DNA of 64,000 nt from Chitinophaga rhizophila (GTDB lineage Bacteria > Bacteroidota > Bacteroidia > Chitinophagales > Chitinophagaceae), in NCBI RefSeq assembly GCF_019492185.1, contig NZ_JAICCF010000003.1, forward strand, positions 558,001-622,000. Reading direction: 5' to 3'. The notes beneath the pieces were generated by a model, which searched no databases, was not told the DNA's origin, and saw only the letters and a list, made by a program, of their open reading frames with translations. Of the stretch, positions 8,411 to 16,760 are shown piece by piece. Each line of letters starts with the position of its first letter. Within the stretch, counting starts at the first letter, position 1. A program made the translations under genes and the position numbers.

Positions 8411-10738
8411 ATGAATACCTCAATCCTGCAAAAGACCATCAGGCTATTTAAAAGCAACAAACTGCTTTTTAGCATCAATATACTGGGCCTGTCTATAGGC
8501 ATCGCATCATTCATCATACTCATACTCTGGGTCACGAAGGAAAAAGGATATAACACCTTCCTGAAAGACAAAGATGTATACCAGGTAGTAACTACCTATA
8601 CGGTCAACGGTGGTATCCGGTCTGCCAGAACCACTTCCTTACCCCTGGTCCGCGCGATGAGCCAGGACATACCAGGTATTACAACTGTTGCTTATACCAA
8701 GCCGGCAGACGGGCTAAACCTGAAAACAACACAAAAACAGACACGATCCAACGGCAGATACGCCAGTAGCAGCATCTTCAAGATATTTCCCCAGCCTTTC
8801 CTGATGGGCAGTCCTGACAGGGCCCTCGATGATCCTGCGGCTATTGTAATATCCGCTGATGTGGCAGAGCGCCTGTATGGGAAGGACTGGCGTACGCAGA
8901 TGGATAACAATATCATATCGCTGGAGAATAAAGAATGGCTGGTAAAAGGTGTATTTGAGTCTTTCCCTGGCAATTCGACCTTCCGGAGTGACTTCTTTCT
9001 ACCAATGCCCAAAGATACCAATGAGCATATCGGCAGCTATAATTACGAGACTTATCTGAAACTGGAAAGTCAGATCAACCCGCAAACTGTAGCCGCCGGC
9101 ATTAATCAGAAGATAGCCGGTATCACAAAGTCAGCGGTTACACTACAGGCTTTCCAGGATATCCATCTGTACTCTAATTTCAGCAATGGCATTGTCGATG
9201 GCGGAAGAATATTATACGTGCGCCTATTTACCATAGCAGCCTTTTTCCTGCTGGGCATGGCTTGCATCAACTTTATGAACCTCTATATCGCCAGCTCCTT
9301 TAAACGAACGAAAGAGTTAAGCGTCAAACGGATTATAGGTGCAGATAGAACATCTCTTGTGATGCAGCTGGTTGGCGAGGCTTACATCACCGTTTTTATA
9401 GCAATTGTACTGGCGCTGGTAATGGTATTCCTGCTGCTGCCTTCTATCAATGTATACCTGGCAGAAAACCTGCATTTCCCTTTACAGTCCTGGAGATTCT
9501 GGTTATTTATAGTCGGTGTCTTTGCCGTAACAGGGGTATTGGCCAGTATTTATCCTGCGCTACGCCTGACTTCCTTTAACCCCTTAAGTGTACTTAAAAG
9601 CAGTCAGGGTGCTAAGATCGGCGGCATAGGCATTACTAAAATTCTGTTTACACTACAGTTCTTCATCTCAGTATTCCTGATATATATCGCCTTTACCACC
9701 AATAGACAAGTACAATACCTGCTGCATAAAGATCTTGGATATAGTAAAGAGAATATTGTAGGTAAAAAACTAAGCAGGGAAGAGATTGAAAAGATACCCG
9801 TGCTGAAAGCAGAACTGGCCGCTAAAAGCTTTGTGACCAGTCAGACCTTTTCCAGCTCTAACCTGATCAGCGGTACCCCTATGACAGGAGATGTTACCTG
9901 GACGGGCAAACTGCCTGCCGATAGTGTACGGTTTGCGGTGCTGTATACTGACAAAGACTTTTCCGCTACCTTTAAGCTAAAGATGCTGACAGGGGGATTT
10001 GGCGCTGAATACGGGGCCGACCTGCCTGTCGTTATCAATAAGAAAGCCGCCCGTATAATGGGAGGCGAAGCTGCTATACTCAATAAAACAATCAATGTAT
10101 TTGGTAACAACTGCCGGGTAACAGGTATAGTAGACGACTTTAACTTTACGTCTCTGTACAACCCGATCGATCCGTTGATCATTGCAGACTATCCTGCTGA
10201 ATCTGAATATATCTTCGCCCGACCGGTACCAGGACGCGAGGCTGATGTAGTTGCCTATATGGAAACGTTAGGCAGAAAAGACAACTCCGGTAAGGCAGAA
10301 AACTACTTCTGGGTAGAAGACACCCTCCATACCCTGTACAAAGATGAAGCTAATCTGGGTAAACGGTCATTCCTGTTCAGCATTGTATGTATCCTGATCG
10401 CCCTGTCAGGCTTCTTCGGACTGGTCAACTTCTCAATCATAAAGAGGACCAGGGAAATGGGTATCCGGAAGATATTCGGCAGTGCACAGCATCAGATAGT
10501 CTTCCTGATATTCAGAGATTTCCTGAAATGGATTGCTGTAGCAGCCCTGATAGCCATCCCTGTTTCATACATGTTCCTGAATAACTGGCTGGAAAAGTTT
10601 CCATACCGTATCTATCTCAACCCCGCGTCATTCGTTATACCACTGCTGGGAATGGGGGCAATTATCTTCCTGATCGTGGTATTCTATGCGCTAAGATTGG
10701 GAAGAATTAATCCGATACGCGTATTGAGAGACGAATAA
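8411..10738 (+). CDS. FtsX/MacB-type ABC transporter permease
   Basis: 775 aa from the ATG at 8411; the frame also opens with TTG at 8402 inside the protease gene. The layout is that of the large Bacteroidota permeases. One TM helix (about 20-42) is followed by a MacB-like periplasmic domain, three TM helices (about 275-400) ending in FNPLSVLKSSQG, then a second periplasmic domain and three C-terminal TM helices ending in INPIRVLRDE. These act with a MacB/LolD-type ATPase in mechanotransmission, lipoprotein handling or efflux. No matching small ATPase lies in the window, so the partner is elsewhere or upstream. Such permeases often accompany peptide clusters in this phylum as efflux or immunity factors; that role is inferred here. 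Confidence 0.85.
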   Translation: MNTSILQKTIRLFKSNKLLFSINILGLSIGIASFIILILWVTKEKGYNTFLKDKDVYQVVTTYTVNGGIRSARTTSLPLVRAMSQDIPGITTVAYTKPADGLNLKTTQKQTRSNGRYASSSIFKIFPQPFLMGSPDRALDDPAAIVISADVAERLYGKDWRTQMDNNIISLENKEWLVKGVFESFPGNSTFRSDFFLPMPKDTNEHIGSYNYETYLKLESQINPQTVAAGINQKIAGITKSAVTLQAFQDIHLYSNFSNGIVDGGRILYVRLFTIAAFFLLGMACINFMNLYIASSFKRTKELSVKRIIGADRTSLVMQLVGEAYITVFIAIVLALVMVFLLLPSINVYLAENLHFPLQSWRFWLFIVGVFAVTGVLASIYPALRLTSFNPLSVLKSSQGAKIGGIGITKILFTLQFFISVFLIYIAFTTNRQVQYLLHKDLGYSKENIVGKKLSREEIEKIPVLKAELAAKSFVTSQTFSSSNLISGTPMTGDVTWTGKLPADSVRFAVLYTDKDFSATFKLKMLTGGFGAEYGADLPVVINKKAARIMGGEAAILNKTINVFGNNCRVTGIVDDFNFTSLYNPIDPLIIADYPAESEYIFARPVPGREADVVAYMETLGRKDNSGKAENYFWVEDTLHTLYKDEANLGKRSFLFSIVCILIALSGFFGLVNFSIIKRTREMGIRKIFGSAQHQIVFLIFRDFLKWIAVAALIAIPVSYMFLNNWLEKFPYRIYLNPASFVIPLLGMGAIIFLIVVFYALRLGRINPIRVLRDE

Positions 10739-10757
10739 ACCCACTAATATAAATAAG

Positions 10758-11024
10758 ATGACCTCACCGGAAACGCTGGAAAGCTACCTGCTCTCCGAGC
10801 TGAAAGGCCGCATAGATATACCTCCGGCCTTTACGGATGAATTAATCCACCTGAATCTGCTATATCTCTTTTCACAGGATGACCATTCAGCCCTGCAATG
10901 GGTAGCCTTTCTGGAAGCGCATTTCCAGATATCTATACCCGATAATGAAGTGGATTACTACTTCTTCAGCAGCCTGGAACATATGGCCGCCGTCATTTTC
11001 AGACATATGGCCTGGAATAAATAA
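10758..11024 (+). CDS. Acyl-carrier-protein-like protein without the phosphopantetheine serine
   Basis: 88 aa. The segment LQWVAFLEAHFQISIPDNEV (residues 46-65) matches helix II and the following loop of acyl carrier proteins (compare LVxFxExxFxIxIPDEE), and the protein has ACP length. Counting back from IPD, the invariant Ser of the DSL motif falls on D42 in the sequence DDHSAL; the nearest Ser is at 44. It therefore probably cannot carry a phosphopantetheine arm, unless S44 is used through a local shift. It sits between the permease (19 bp) and the second JmjC oxygenase (8 bp). Possible roles are a non-catalytic docking partner for the LpxL-like acyltransferase or another adaptor. The fold call is moderate. 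Confidence 0.55.
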   Translation: MTSPETLESYLLSELKGRIDIPPAFTDELIHLNLLYLFSQDDHSALQWVAFLEAHFQISIPDNEVDYYFFSSLEHMAAVIFRHMAWNK

Positions 11025-11032
11025 ACTTACTT

Positions 11033-11845
11033 ATGGATATGCTTCCAATCTTCCGCCAGCAGCGGGACATACTCCGTGCGTCTACTCCTGACCAGTTCAT
11101 AGACAAGAACTTGCCGGTACTGTATGAAGGCATCATGCATCAATGGGCATCTTATCCTAAATGGAACATTCAGTACCTGGCGGATACATTCGGCAATTAT
11201 AAAATATCGGCCGACCGCAACATAAACGGCCAGATCAGTTATATACAGGCACCGATGAAGGATTATGCAGGCTATATCCGTGATACAGCTGATCCGATTC
11301 CTTACTACGGTAAGTCAACGATGCACCTCAAAACGCATATGAACCTGGAGTACCAGACGCCTGATGCATTTAACTGCTGGTACAAGGCCTATTATACTGC
11401 GCAATCTGCCACCAGGAAGATTGACCTCTCAAGTCTTTATTTCGGTCCTCGTGGGGCCAGAAGCACTATCCACCAGGATATCTGGGGTACCAGTTTCTGG
11501 AATGCTTTATACGAAGGACGAAAGCTCTGGCTCTTCTTTCCACAGGAACAGGAGCATTTATTATACAACGGTGAATTTGACCCGTTGACGGCAGATATTG
11601 CCAGCTACCCTTTGTTAGGCGAAGCCGAGCCTATCATCTGCATACAGGAGCCAGGTGAATTGATATACTGTCCGGCCAATATATGGCATTGGGCCTATGT
11701 GCTGGAACCCGGACTGGCCCTATCAGAGAACTTTATCAACGAAGACAACTATCTGCATGTATTACAGTATTTCCAGCGCATGGGATACACTAATGCCGAA
11801 CAGAAAATGAAAGATATAGCCAACACCTTTTTAAACAAGCAGTAG
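11033..11845 (+). CDS. JmjC-like cupin (Cupin_8) Fe(II) oxygenase
   Basis: 270 aa, cytosolic. It has the Cupin_8/FIH-like pattern: IHQDIWGTSFWNALYEGRKL gives H147 and D149, and ANIWHWAYVLEPGLA gives the distal H219. The middle region FGPRGARSTIHQD resembles JmjC proteins that bind 2-oxoglutarate. Family members hydroxylate Asp, Asn, His or Lys side chains, or act on small molecules. It is clearly different from the Cupin_4 oxygenase at 17, so the cluster encodes two independent oxygenases. In context the substrate is probably the precursor peptide, which has Asp, Asn and Arg in the core. It is followed 13 bp later by the ABC exporter. Confidence 0.8.
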   Translation: MDMLPIFRQQRDILRASTPDQFIDKNLPVLYEGIMHQWASYPKWNIQYLADTFGNYKISADRNINGQISYIQAPMKDYAGYIRDTADPIPYYGKSTMHLKTHMNLEYQTPDAFNCWYKAYYTAQSATRKIDLSSLYFGPRGARSTIHQDIWGTSFWNALYEGRKLWLFFPQEQEHLLYNGEFDPLTADIASYPLLGEAEPIICIQEPGELIYCPANIWHWAYVLEPGLALSENFINEDNYLHVLQYFQRMGYTNAEQKMKDIANTFLNKQ

Positions 11846-11858
11846 CAGCAATACGCAG

Positions 11859-13604
11859 ATGGATTCCCGGAAATTGATCTGGAAGCGTTTTTTCGTCTTC
11901 CTCAGACCTTACATGAAATATGAAGCGTTACTGTTGCTCCTGATGATCCTTGGGAACGCAGCAGCGCTGGCATCGCCCTACTTCCTTAAGATCATCATAG
12001 ACCATGTACTGGTAGAAAAGCAGCTGCAATTGCTATTGGGCATCCTCGCTGTGATTCTGGCCACTTATATACTGCGTGTGCTACTGGGTGTTGCTGCTGA
12101 ATACCTGTATAGCTGGATCAGCAACCAGGTACTTAACACATTATCTCTCAAGCTGTTTAATCATGTAATCAGGCTTCCTATGTCCTTTTTTAAAGAAAGA
12201 AGCCTGGGCGACCTGATACATCGTATGAACAATGAAGTAAATAATGTGCGCAACGCCCTTACCGGTACACTTATCAATTTCATCAATAACGGAATTACCA
12301 TTATCGGCCTGATCGTCATCATGTGTGTGCTGGAAATCAGGTTATTCCTGGCCATCTGCCTGATATACCCGCTGCTGTTCATTACCATCAGGCGCTTCCA
12401 TCCGCAGATAAAAGCCATTACTAGTAAAATCAGAACAAAAGAGTCTGAAATACTGGGGCATCTGACGGAACGTGTATCAAACATCAGGTTCATTAAACTA
12501 TTCAATACATACCTGTACGAGGGTGGTGTACTCAAAGACCAGTTCAGCTTTCTCGTAAAGCTGAATATGAATGGTGCACTCGTACGCTCTACGTCGAAGG
12601 GTATCAGCATCTTTTTGCTGGCAATGGTACCACTGGTCACCCTCGGACTAGGAGGGTGGCAGGTCATTAAAGGCGCTATGACTATTGGTACGCTCATCGC
12701 TTTTCTGCAGTATGCCAATAAGTTGTATGAGCCCTTCCAGAACATTGTCTCCTTGTATGCAGAGCTGATCAATACTTCCGTTTCGCTGTCCAGGATCTTT
12801 GAACTACTTGACCACCCGCTGCAATTCAGTGATGGATCTTATGTCAGGCTGGAGGAGAAGATTAACAGTATTACACTTAACAATGTCTCCTTCTCCCATC
12901 AGGATAAGGCTGTGATCAGTAACCTTGACTTTACTTTTGAAGCTGGCAGACATTACGCAATAGTAGGTGCCAGTGGTAGTGGAAAGTCAACTATTGTTGA
13001 CCTCCTATGCAAGTTCAATGTGCCGGCAACCGGCAATATACTGGTAAACGGCAGGGACCTGCAGAGTATTGATATGGAAAGCTGGATGCAGAAATTGACT
13101 GTCAACAGTCAGGGGTACTTCCTGTTCAACGACACTATCATAGAAAACATCCGGTATGGCCAGCCAGCCTCCACACCACAGGAAGCTGTTGAAGCAGCAA
13201 AAGCAGTCAGGCTATTCAGCGATAATGCTGACTACAGTACCAGAACCCAGAGTATGATAGGAGATAATGGAGTGAAGCTCTCGGGCGGACAAAAACAGAA
13301 GCTTTCCCTTGGCAGAACCCTGCTGAGGAAAACTGAACTGCTGATCATAGATGAAGCTACTTCAGAGACTGATTCCAAAAGCGAAGATGCTATTTACGGT
13401 CATCTTTTTGACAGCGGCGCATTTCATACCATTATCATTATTTCTCACAGATTAAGCGCATTGAAACATGTGCAGGAGATTATTGTCATTGATGCAGGTA
13501 ACATTGTGGAGCATGGCACTATGTCTGACCTCATCAGTAGAAGAGGGCACTTCTTGCGTCTGTTTGAAAGCCAGCTGCAACTTGCTGGGACGGCAGCCTT
13601 TTAA
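11859..13604 (+). CDS. ABC exporter, fused TMD-NBD (MsbA/LmrA-like), no peptidase domain
   Basis: 581 aa. Six TM helices occupy about residues 15-300. The NBD follows, with Walker A GASGSGKST (about 368-376), a Q-loop, the signature LSGGQKQKLSLGR, Walker B LLIIDEATSETDS (typical is EATSALD) and the H-loop IIISHRL (about 527). The protein starts directly at the TMD; there is no C39 peptidase domain and no C39-like remnant, unlike bacteriocin PCAT exporters. It therefore should export an already cleaved peptide, consistent with the cytosolic S8 protease at 7254. It acts as a homodimer in the inner membrane. It lies 86 bp before the precursor gene, so the pair is the usual exporter-peptide arrangement. 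Flipping of a lipid or glycan substrate is the alternative. Confidence 0.88.
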   Translation: MDSRKLIWKRFFVFLRPYMKYEALLLLLMILGNAAALASPYFLKIIIDHVLVEKQLQLLLGILAVILATYILRVLLGVAAEYLYSWISNQVLNTLSLKLFNHVIRLPMSFFKERSLGDLIHRMNNEVNNVRNALTGTLINFINNGITIIGLIVIMCVLEIRLFLAICLIYPLLFITIRRFHPQIKAITSKIRTKESEILGHLTERVSNIRFIKLFNTYLYEGGVLKDQFSFLVKLNMNGALVRSTSKGISIFLLAMVPLVTLGLGGWQVIKGAMTIGTLIAFLQYANKLYEPFQNIVSLYAELINTSVSLSRIFELLDHPLQFSDGSYVRLEEKINSITLNNVSFSHQDKAVISNLDFTFEAGRHYAIVGASGSGKSTIVDLLCKFNVPATGNILVNGRDLQSIDMESWMQKLTVNSQGYFLFNDTIIENIRYGQPASTPQEAVEAAKAVRLFSDNADYSTRTQSMIGDNGVKLSGGQKQKLSLGRTLLRKTELLIIDEATSETDSKSEDAIYGHLFDSGAFHTIIIISHRLSALKHVQEIIVIDAGNIVEHGTMSDLISRRGHFLRLFESQLQLAGTAAF

Positions 13605-13633
13605 GTGACAGGTAGCCATATAATACATCACGG

Positions 13634-13670
13634 TCCATTTAACTAAACGGATAATCTTTTTCTTTTTTTC
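13634..13670 (+). terminator. Weak hairpin plus T-rich tract between exporter and precursor gene
   Basis: CCATTTA at 13634-13640 can pair with TAAACGG at 13643-13649 with one mismatch and a 2-base loop, followed by a T-rich tract at 13657-13670. This is a weak intrinsic-terminator-like element. If real, it would separate the modification/export operon from the precursor transcript. No convincing TAnnTTTG box was found between it and the precursor start. Confidence 0.25.
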
Positions 13671-13690
13671 ACCCTTAAACACAAAGTTGT

Positions 13691-13867
13691 ATGACAAACA
13701 ACGAAAATCCACAAAGCAAACAGCTGGTTGAACCAAAAAACCTTGGTAAAGCTGTTGAAGAAGTTTCATTGGAAGTATTGGAGTCTCTCTGCTCCGGATT
13801 CGCAAGACGCCCTCGCGGTTGCGGTTCCTACGATTCAGTAGGAAACAATGACGATATCCTGTTCTAG
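13691..13867 (+). CDS. Candidate RiPP precursor peptide (58 aa)
   Basis: The ATG at 13691 opens a 58-codon frame ending at TAG 13865-13867. The first ~33 residues are leader-like: polar and Lys/Glu-rich, with an amphipathic stretch EEVSLEVLESL (23-33) of the L-x-x-L-E type found before cleavage sites in double-glycine-like leaders. It is followed by CSG (34-36). The C-terminal ~22 residues start FARRPRGCG (37-45) and end DDILF; they contain R39, R40, R42, C34/C44, Y47, and several Asp, Asn and Ser. It lies directly after the exporter and before a strong hairpin terminator at 13902, as expected for an abundant small transcript. The three Arg match the UPF0489 arginase-like enzyme at 969. The leader/core boundary, near G36, is a guess. 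There is no homology evidence, but position, length and composition together are persuasive. Confidence 0.75.
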   Translation: MTNNENPQSKQLVEPKNLGKAVEEVSLEVLESLCSGFARRPRGCGSYDSVGNNDDILF

Positions 13868-13901
13868 TAGCAGCGACGTCTGATCGTCACTTTTTCATTA
13901 T

Positions 13902-13935
13902 GGAGGGCCTGTGAATACAGGCTCTCCTTTATTTG
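13902..13935 (+). terminator. Strong hairpin terminator after the precursor gene
   Basis: An 11-bp stem (13902-13912 with 13917-13927, one G-T pair) closed by a GAAT tetraloop is followed by TTTATTT. It begins 34 bases after the precursor stop codon. It probably ends most precursor transcripts and limits read-through into the downstream genes. Confidence 0.8.
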
Positions 13936-13952
13936 TCCAAACACCTGGCTGT

Positions 13953-14321
13953 ATGTTACTTCGCGTGTTCATCCTGCTTTCCGGTATGTGCCTGCCGGCA
14001 CGCAATAACCCTTCCTCTTTCCAGGGCTACGATTTCTCCGGCACCTATAAGTATGAAGTAAAAGATACTCCTTATGGCAATTTCGCTGGCAGCATTAAAC
14101 TGGCAAAAGGCAAGGAAGGATACAAAGTAGAGATCGTTAATAATAAAGGTGAACAGTTCAGCGCACGTATCGTTCACCTACGGGATACGCGAATTATTCT
14201 CGCTACCAATTTTGAACATTCAGACGCCATGTTATACGGTTACTTTAAAGGAGACTCTCTGTCGGCAAGAATTGAAGCGAAAGGCGATCCTTTCCTGTAT
14301 AAGCTTGTCGCACACAAATAG
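13953..14321 (+). CDS. Small secreted protein of unknown function
   Basis: 122 aa from the ATG at 13953. The frame also opens at a GTG at 13911, but that start lies inside the terminator hairpin. MLLRVFILLSGMCLPARN is a plausible signal peptide. The mature ~100 residues alternate polar and hydrophobic residues (for example GTYKYEVKDTPYGNFAGSIKL, in part) and look all-beta, lipocalin-like in rhythm. I do not recognise a family. It is the first gene after the precursor terminator and is 31 bp from the acyltransferase gene. A periplasmic binding or immunity role is possible but unsupported. Confidence 0.6.
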   Translation: MLLRVFILLSGMCLPARNNPSSFQGYDFSGTYKYEVKDTPYGNFAGSIKLAKGKEGYKVEIVNNKGEQFSARIVHLRDTRIILATNFEHSDAMLYGYFKGDSLSARIEAKGDPFLYKLVAHK

Positions 14322-14352
14322 GTAAAAGTTATCACCCCTAAAATGATTTGAT

Positions 14353-15423
14353 ATGCGCCCTAATGAAACGCTGCTATATGCTGCTACCTCTGCCAATTTA
14401 TACAATTTCACAGGTGACTCAGATTTTACCTCACATCTTGAATTGTTCCGCACCATACTGGGTAATTCATCACAGGCCTTCAGAGACCTCTTTAACTTTA
14501 CCATTGACGAGGTAAGTGTGCTGGATGAGGAGCGCATACTTGAAAATTTGCATAGCAGTTCGCGGATATTTATCAGCTTCCATACCGGCTCTTACTATGC
14601 TTTACCGGCATGGCTGATGAAACACGGGCATGATGTGATTGTTATGTCTGATACCCAGTCCGTCAACAGTGGTGAATTTGCCGATGTTGCCGAGATCTAC
14701 AGAAAACGATATAACAATAACTGCAACCTGGAACTGATCAATGTAGAACAGCAGGGCGCTATATTCAAGCTGATAAAAAGAATTAAAGCCGGCGCGATTG
14801 TGATCGGCTATATAGACGGCAACAAAGGTGTAGGCGGACAAACCATGCACAACGAGAATATGCTTACGCTCGACTTCCTCAGAGGGAAAGTGAAAGTAAG
14901 AAAAGGCGTTGTTTATCTTTCCAGCATAACCGGCGTACCTATACAACTTGCCCTGAGCCACCAGGAAGGAGAGCAGATATACCTGCAATGCTGCGGAGCG
15001 TCATTCCATCCCGGAAAAGAGGACAGAGAAGTATTTGCAAACAGCGTACTGCAACAGATCCTGACTCAGTTTGGTGACCATGTACTAAAGTATAGTTCAC
15101 AGTGGGCCAACTGGCCATATGTGCATAACTGGTCGCTGATTGATGCTTTTACCGCATCAACCGTCAATACATCACATTCGGTCAATATCAATGAGCGATG
15201 GAAACTGGACCTTTCCAGGTGTTGCCCGCTCAAACTGGAAGGGCGGCATTTTGTATTTGACAGATCCCGCTATTCCCTCTTTCCATTGGAAGATAAATAT
15301 CTCAGTTTGTTTTCCTATAAAACCAGCCCTGAAGAAAAAATACAGGTAGCAGCACAGATCATAAATGAAGACCAGGATATGGCAGCAGAGCTGGTGTCCA
15401 GACAGGTCCTTGCTCCACTTTAG
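14353..15423 (+). CDS. LpxL/HtrB-like acyltransferase with an altered active-site motif
   Basis: 356 aa. It resembles the lipid A acyltransferase superfamily: SFHTGSYYALPAW (76-88) at the catalytic His, YIDGN (153-157), and LDFLRGKVKVRKGVVYLSSITGVPI (173-197, in part), equivalent to the F-x-G-x(6)-G-x-x-x-L-A-x-x-T-G-A-P block. The usual H-x4-D/E dyad reads H77-T-G-S-Y-Y, so the acidic partner is missing at its normal place. There is no N-terminal TM helix, which LpxL has, so it may be soluble or peripheral. In a RiPP cluster with an arginase-like enzyme it could acylate ornithine side chains or the N-terminus of the peptide, perhaps with the ACP-like protein at 10758. That is inference. A surface-lipid role is the alternative. 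Confidence 0.65.
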   Translation: MRPNETLLYAATSANLYNFTGDSDFTSHLELFRTILGNSSQAFRDLFNFTIDEVSVLDEERILENLHSSSRIFISFHTGSYYALPAWLMKHGHDVIVMSDTQSVNSGEFADVAEIYRKRYNNNCNLELINVEQQGAIFKLIKRIKAGAIVIGYIDGNKGVGGQTMHNENMLTLDFLRGKVKVRKGVVYLSSITGVPIQLALSHQEGEQIYLQCCGASFHPGKEDREVFANSVLQQILTQFGDHVLKYSSQWANWPYVHNWSLIDAFTASTVNTSHSVNINERWKLDLSRCCPLKLEGRHFVFDRSRYSLFPLEDKYLSLFSYKTSPEEKIQVAAQIINEDQDMAAELVSRQVLAPL

Positions 15424-15451
15424 CTCATATTGAACATACTTAGCCAATACG

Positions 15452-16744
15452 ATGATAGTATACAATATCCCTCTTGTAAATGAACAGAAAATACACGGCG
15501 ACATCCTCCCATCCCTGAAGCTGGAAGGCGATGCACCGGCAATCATCCATCTATCACTCCAGGAAAACCTGCCTTCTCTGGAAGTCAATCCTACCTGGCA
15601 TACCACCAGGTATGGCTTCGGACTTCCTCAATCAGATATCACCAACTATCTGCTGCATTACCGTGCATGGCAGTCTTTTGCCGAAAGAGAGGAGGAATGG
15701 TGTATGATAGTCGAGGAATCTGTGTACCTGGAAACCAGTTATCAGCAGATACAGGAACAGATCAGCGCTTTGTCAGCCGGCTGGGATGTATATTTCCCCT
15801 TTGACAGACTACGCATCCGCAACCAGGAAAAAGAGTTTACCACTAATCATAACAATTCCCTGCGGAACCCTAACAGAAAGGAAATTTACGATTTCATGCC
15901 GTTCCTTTTAGGGTTCTACTGGGGCAGCAGCATATATTTTTTAAGTAAATCCGGCGTAGCCAAACTGTTACAGGTTCGCGAAATCAGGCAACGTGCAGAT
16001 GATGAAATTATCAGCTTGTCGGCCAGGAAGCAATTGAATGCCTTCTTTGACGACGTACCCTGGTTCAGGTATGAGGCACAGCCAAAAGTAAAGTCGATTG
16101 ACAGGGAAAGGGATATACTGCATACTATCCTGAATACCAGCCGATGGTCTGCCGAAACTAAAAGCCAGATCAGGACTATTCTGGCATTAATCAGTGAAAC
16201 CGCAGCCAAACTGGATATCGACCTTATTCTGCAGGGAGGTACCCATCTGGGATATATCCGGCATGGCGGGATCATGCCATGGGATGACGATGTGGATATA
16301 GGAATAGAGGAAAAACACCTTGACACCTTCCTGCAGGCTATTGCAGACCATACCCCGCTCAGGTATAATTACCAGATTGAAGAAGCTTCAGATACGCCGT
16401 TTTATAAGATCTGGCTGGATGGAGGTGTTCCTATAGACGAGCATGGACATACCTTCCCCTTTGTAGACCTGTGGATGTATAATAGGGTGGGGGATGATCT
16501 TGTCTTTAAAAATAATATCGTATGCCCTAATTCCGGTAAGTATCCCTTCCAGGAGGTATGTTTTGAAGGGGCTACGCTTAAGATGACTGCCAACTCGCTG
16601 GAAGTACTTGATTCCAGGTACAGAACCTGGAGGAGCGGCATCCGGGTATATAACTATTACCACAGCCTGGAGCGGAACCTGGGCTTTTCATTGAGAGTGC
16701 CGGTATCTGTTGACGAAAACGGCCGGATCATATTACCAGCATAA
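15452..16744 (+). CDS. GT25-like glycosyltransferase fused to a LicD-family domain
   Basis: 430 aa in two parts. Residues 1 to about 215 resemble glycosyltransferase family 25: LLHYRAWQSFAEREEEW (67-83), then MIVEES (85-90) where LEDD is usual, and GFYWGSSIYFLSKSGVAKLL (154-173). Residues about 230-430 are a LicD/fukutin-type domain: LQGGTHLGYIRHGGIMPWDD (260-279), continuing DVDIGI, the nucleotidyltransferase-like metal site. LicD proteins transfer phosphocholine or related phospho-alcohols onto glycans. The altered DxD in the GT25 half suggests altered activity or loss of it. The fusion could add a sugar and then a phospho-group to the same product. It lies 28 bp after the acyltransferase and 16 bp before the GT4 gene. 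Confidence 0.75.
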   Translation: MIVYNIPLVNEQKIHGDILPSLKLEGDAPAIIHLSLQENLPSLEVNPTWHTTRYGFGLPQSDITNYLLHYRAWQSFAEREEEWCMIVEESVYLETSYQQIQEQISALSAGWDVYFPFDRLRIRNQEKEFTTNHNNSLRNPNRKEIYDFMPFLLGFYWGSSIYFLSKSGVAKLLQVREIRQRADDEIISLSARKQLNAFFDDVPWFRYEAQPKVKSIDRERDILHTILNTSRWSAETKSQIRTILALISETAAKLDIDLILQGGTHLGYIRHGGIMPWDDDVDIGIEEKHLDTFLQAIADHTPLRYNYQIEEASDTPFYKIWLDGGVPIDEHGHTFPFVDLWMYNRVGDDLVFKNNIVCPNSGKYPFQEVCFEGATLKMTANSLEVLDSRYRTWRSGIRVYNYYHSLERNLGFSLRVPVSVDENGRIILPA

Positions 16745-16760
16745 ATCAACCGGTGTATAC

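Noticed and set aside
12161..12772. 203-aa minus-strand frame inside the ABC exporter
   Set aside because: Full overlap with a gene with clear motifs; the antisense translation shows no family pattern.
13911..13952. GTG start for the secreted 122-aa protein
   Set aside because: The GTG lies inside the terminator stem; the ATG at 13953 directly begins a signal peptide.
17..15423. Lanthipeptide or NRPS assignment for the cluster
   Set aside because: No LanB/LanC/LanM-type dehydratase or cyclase and no adenylation or condensation domain is present; the ACP-like protein lacks the attachment Ser.
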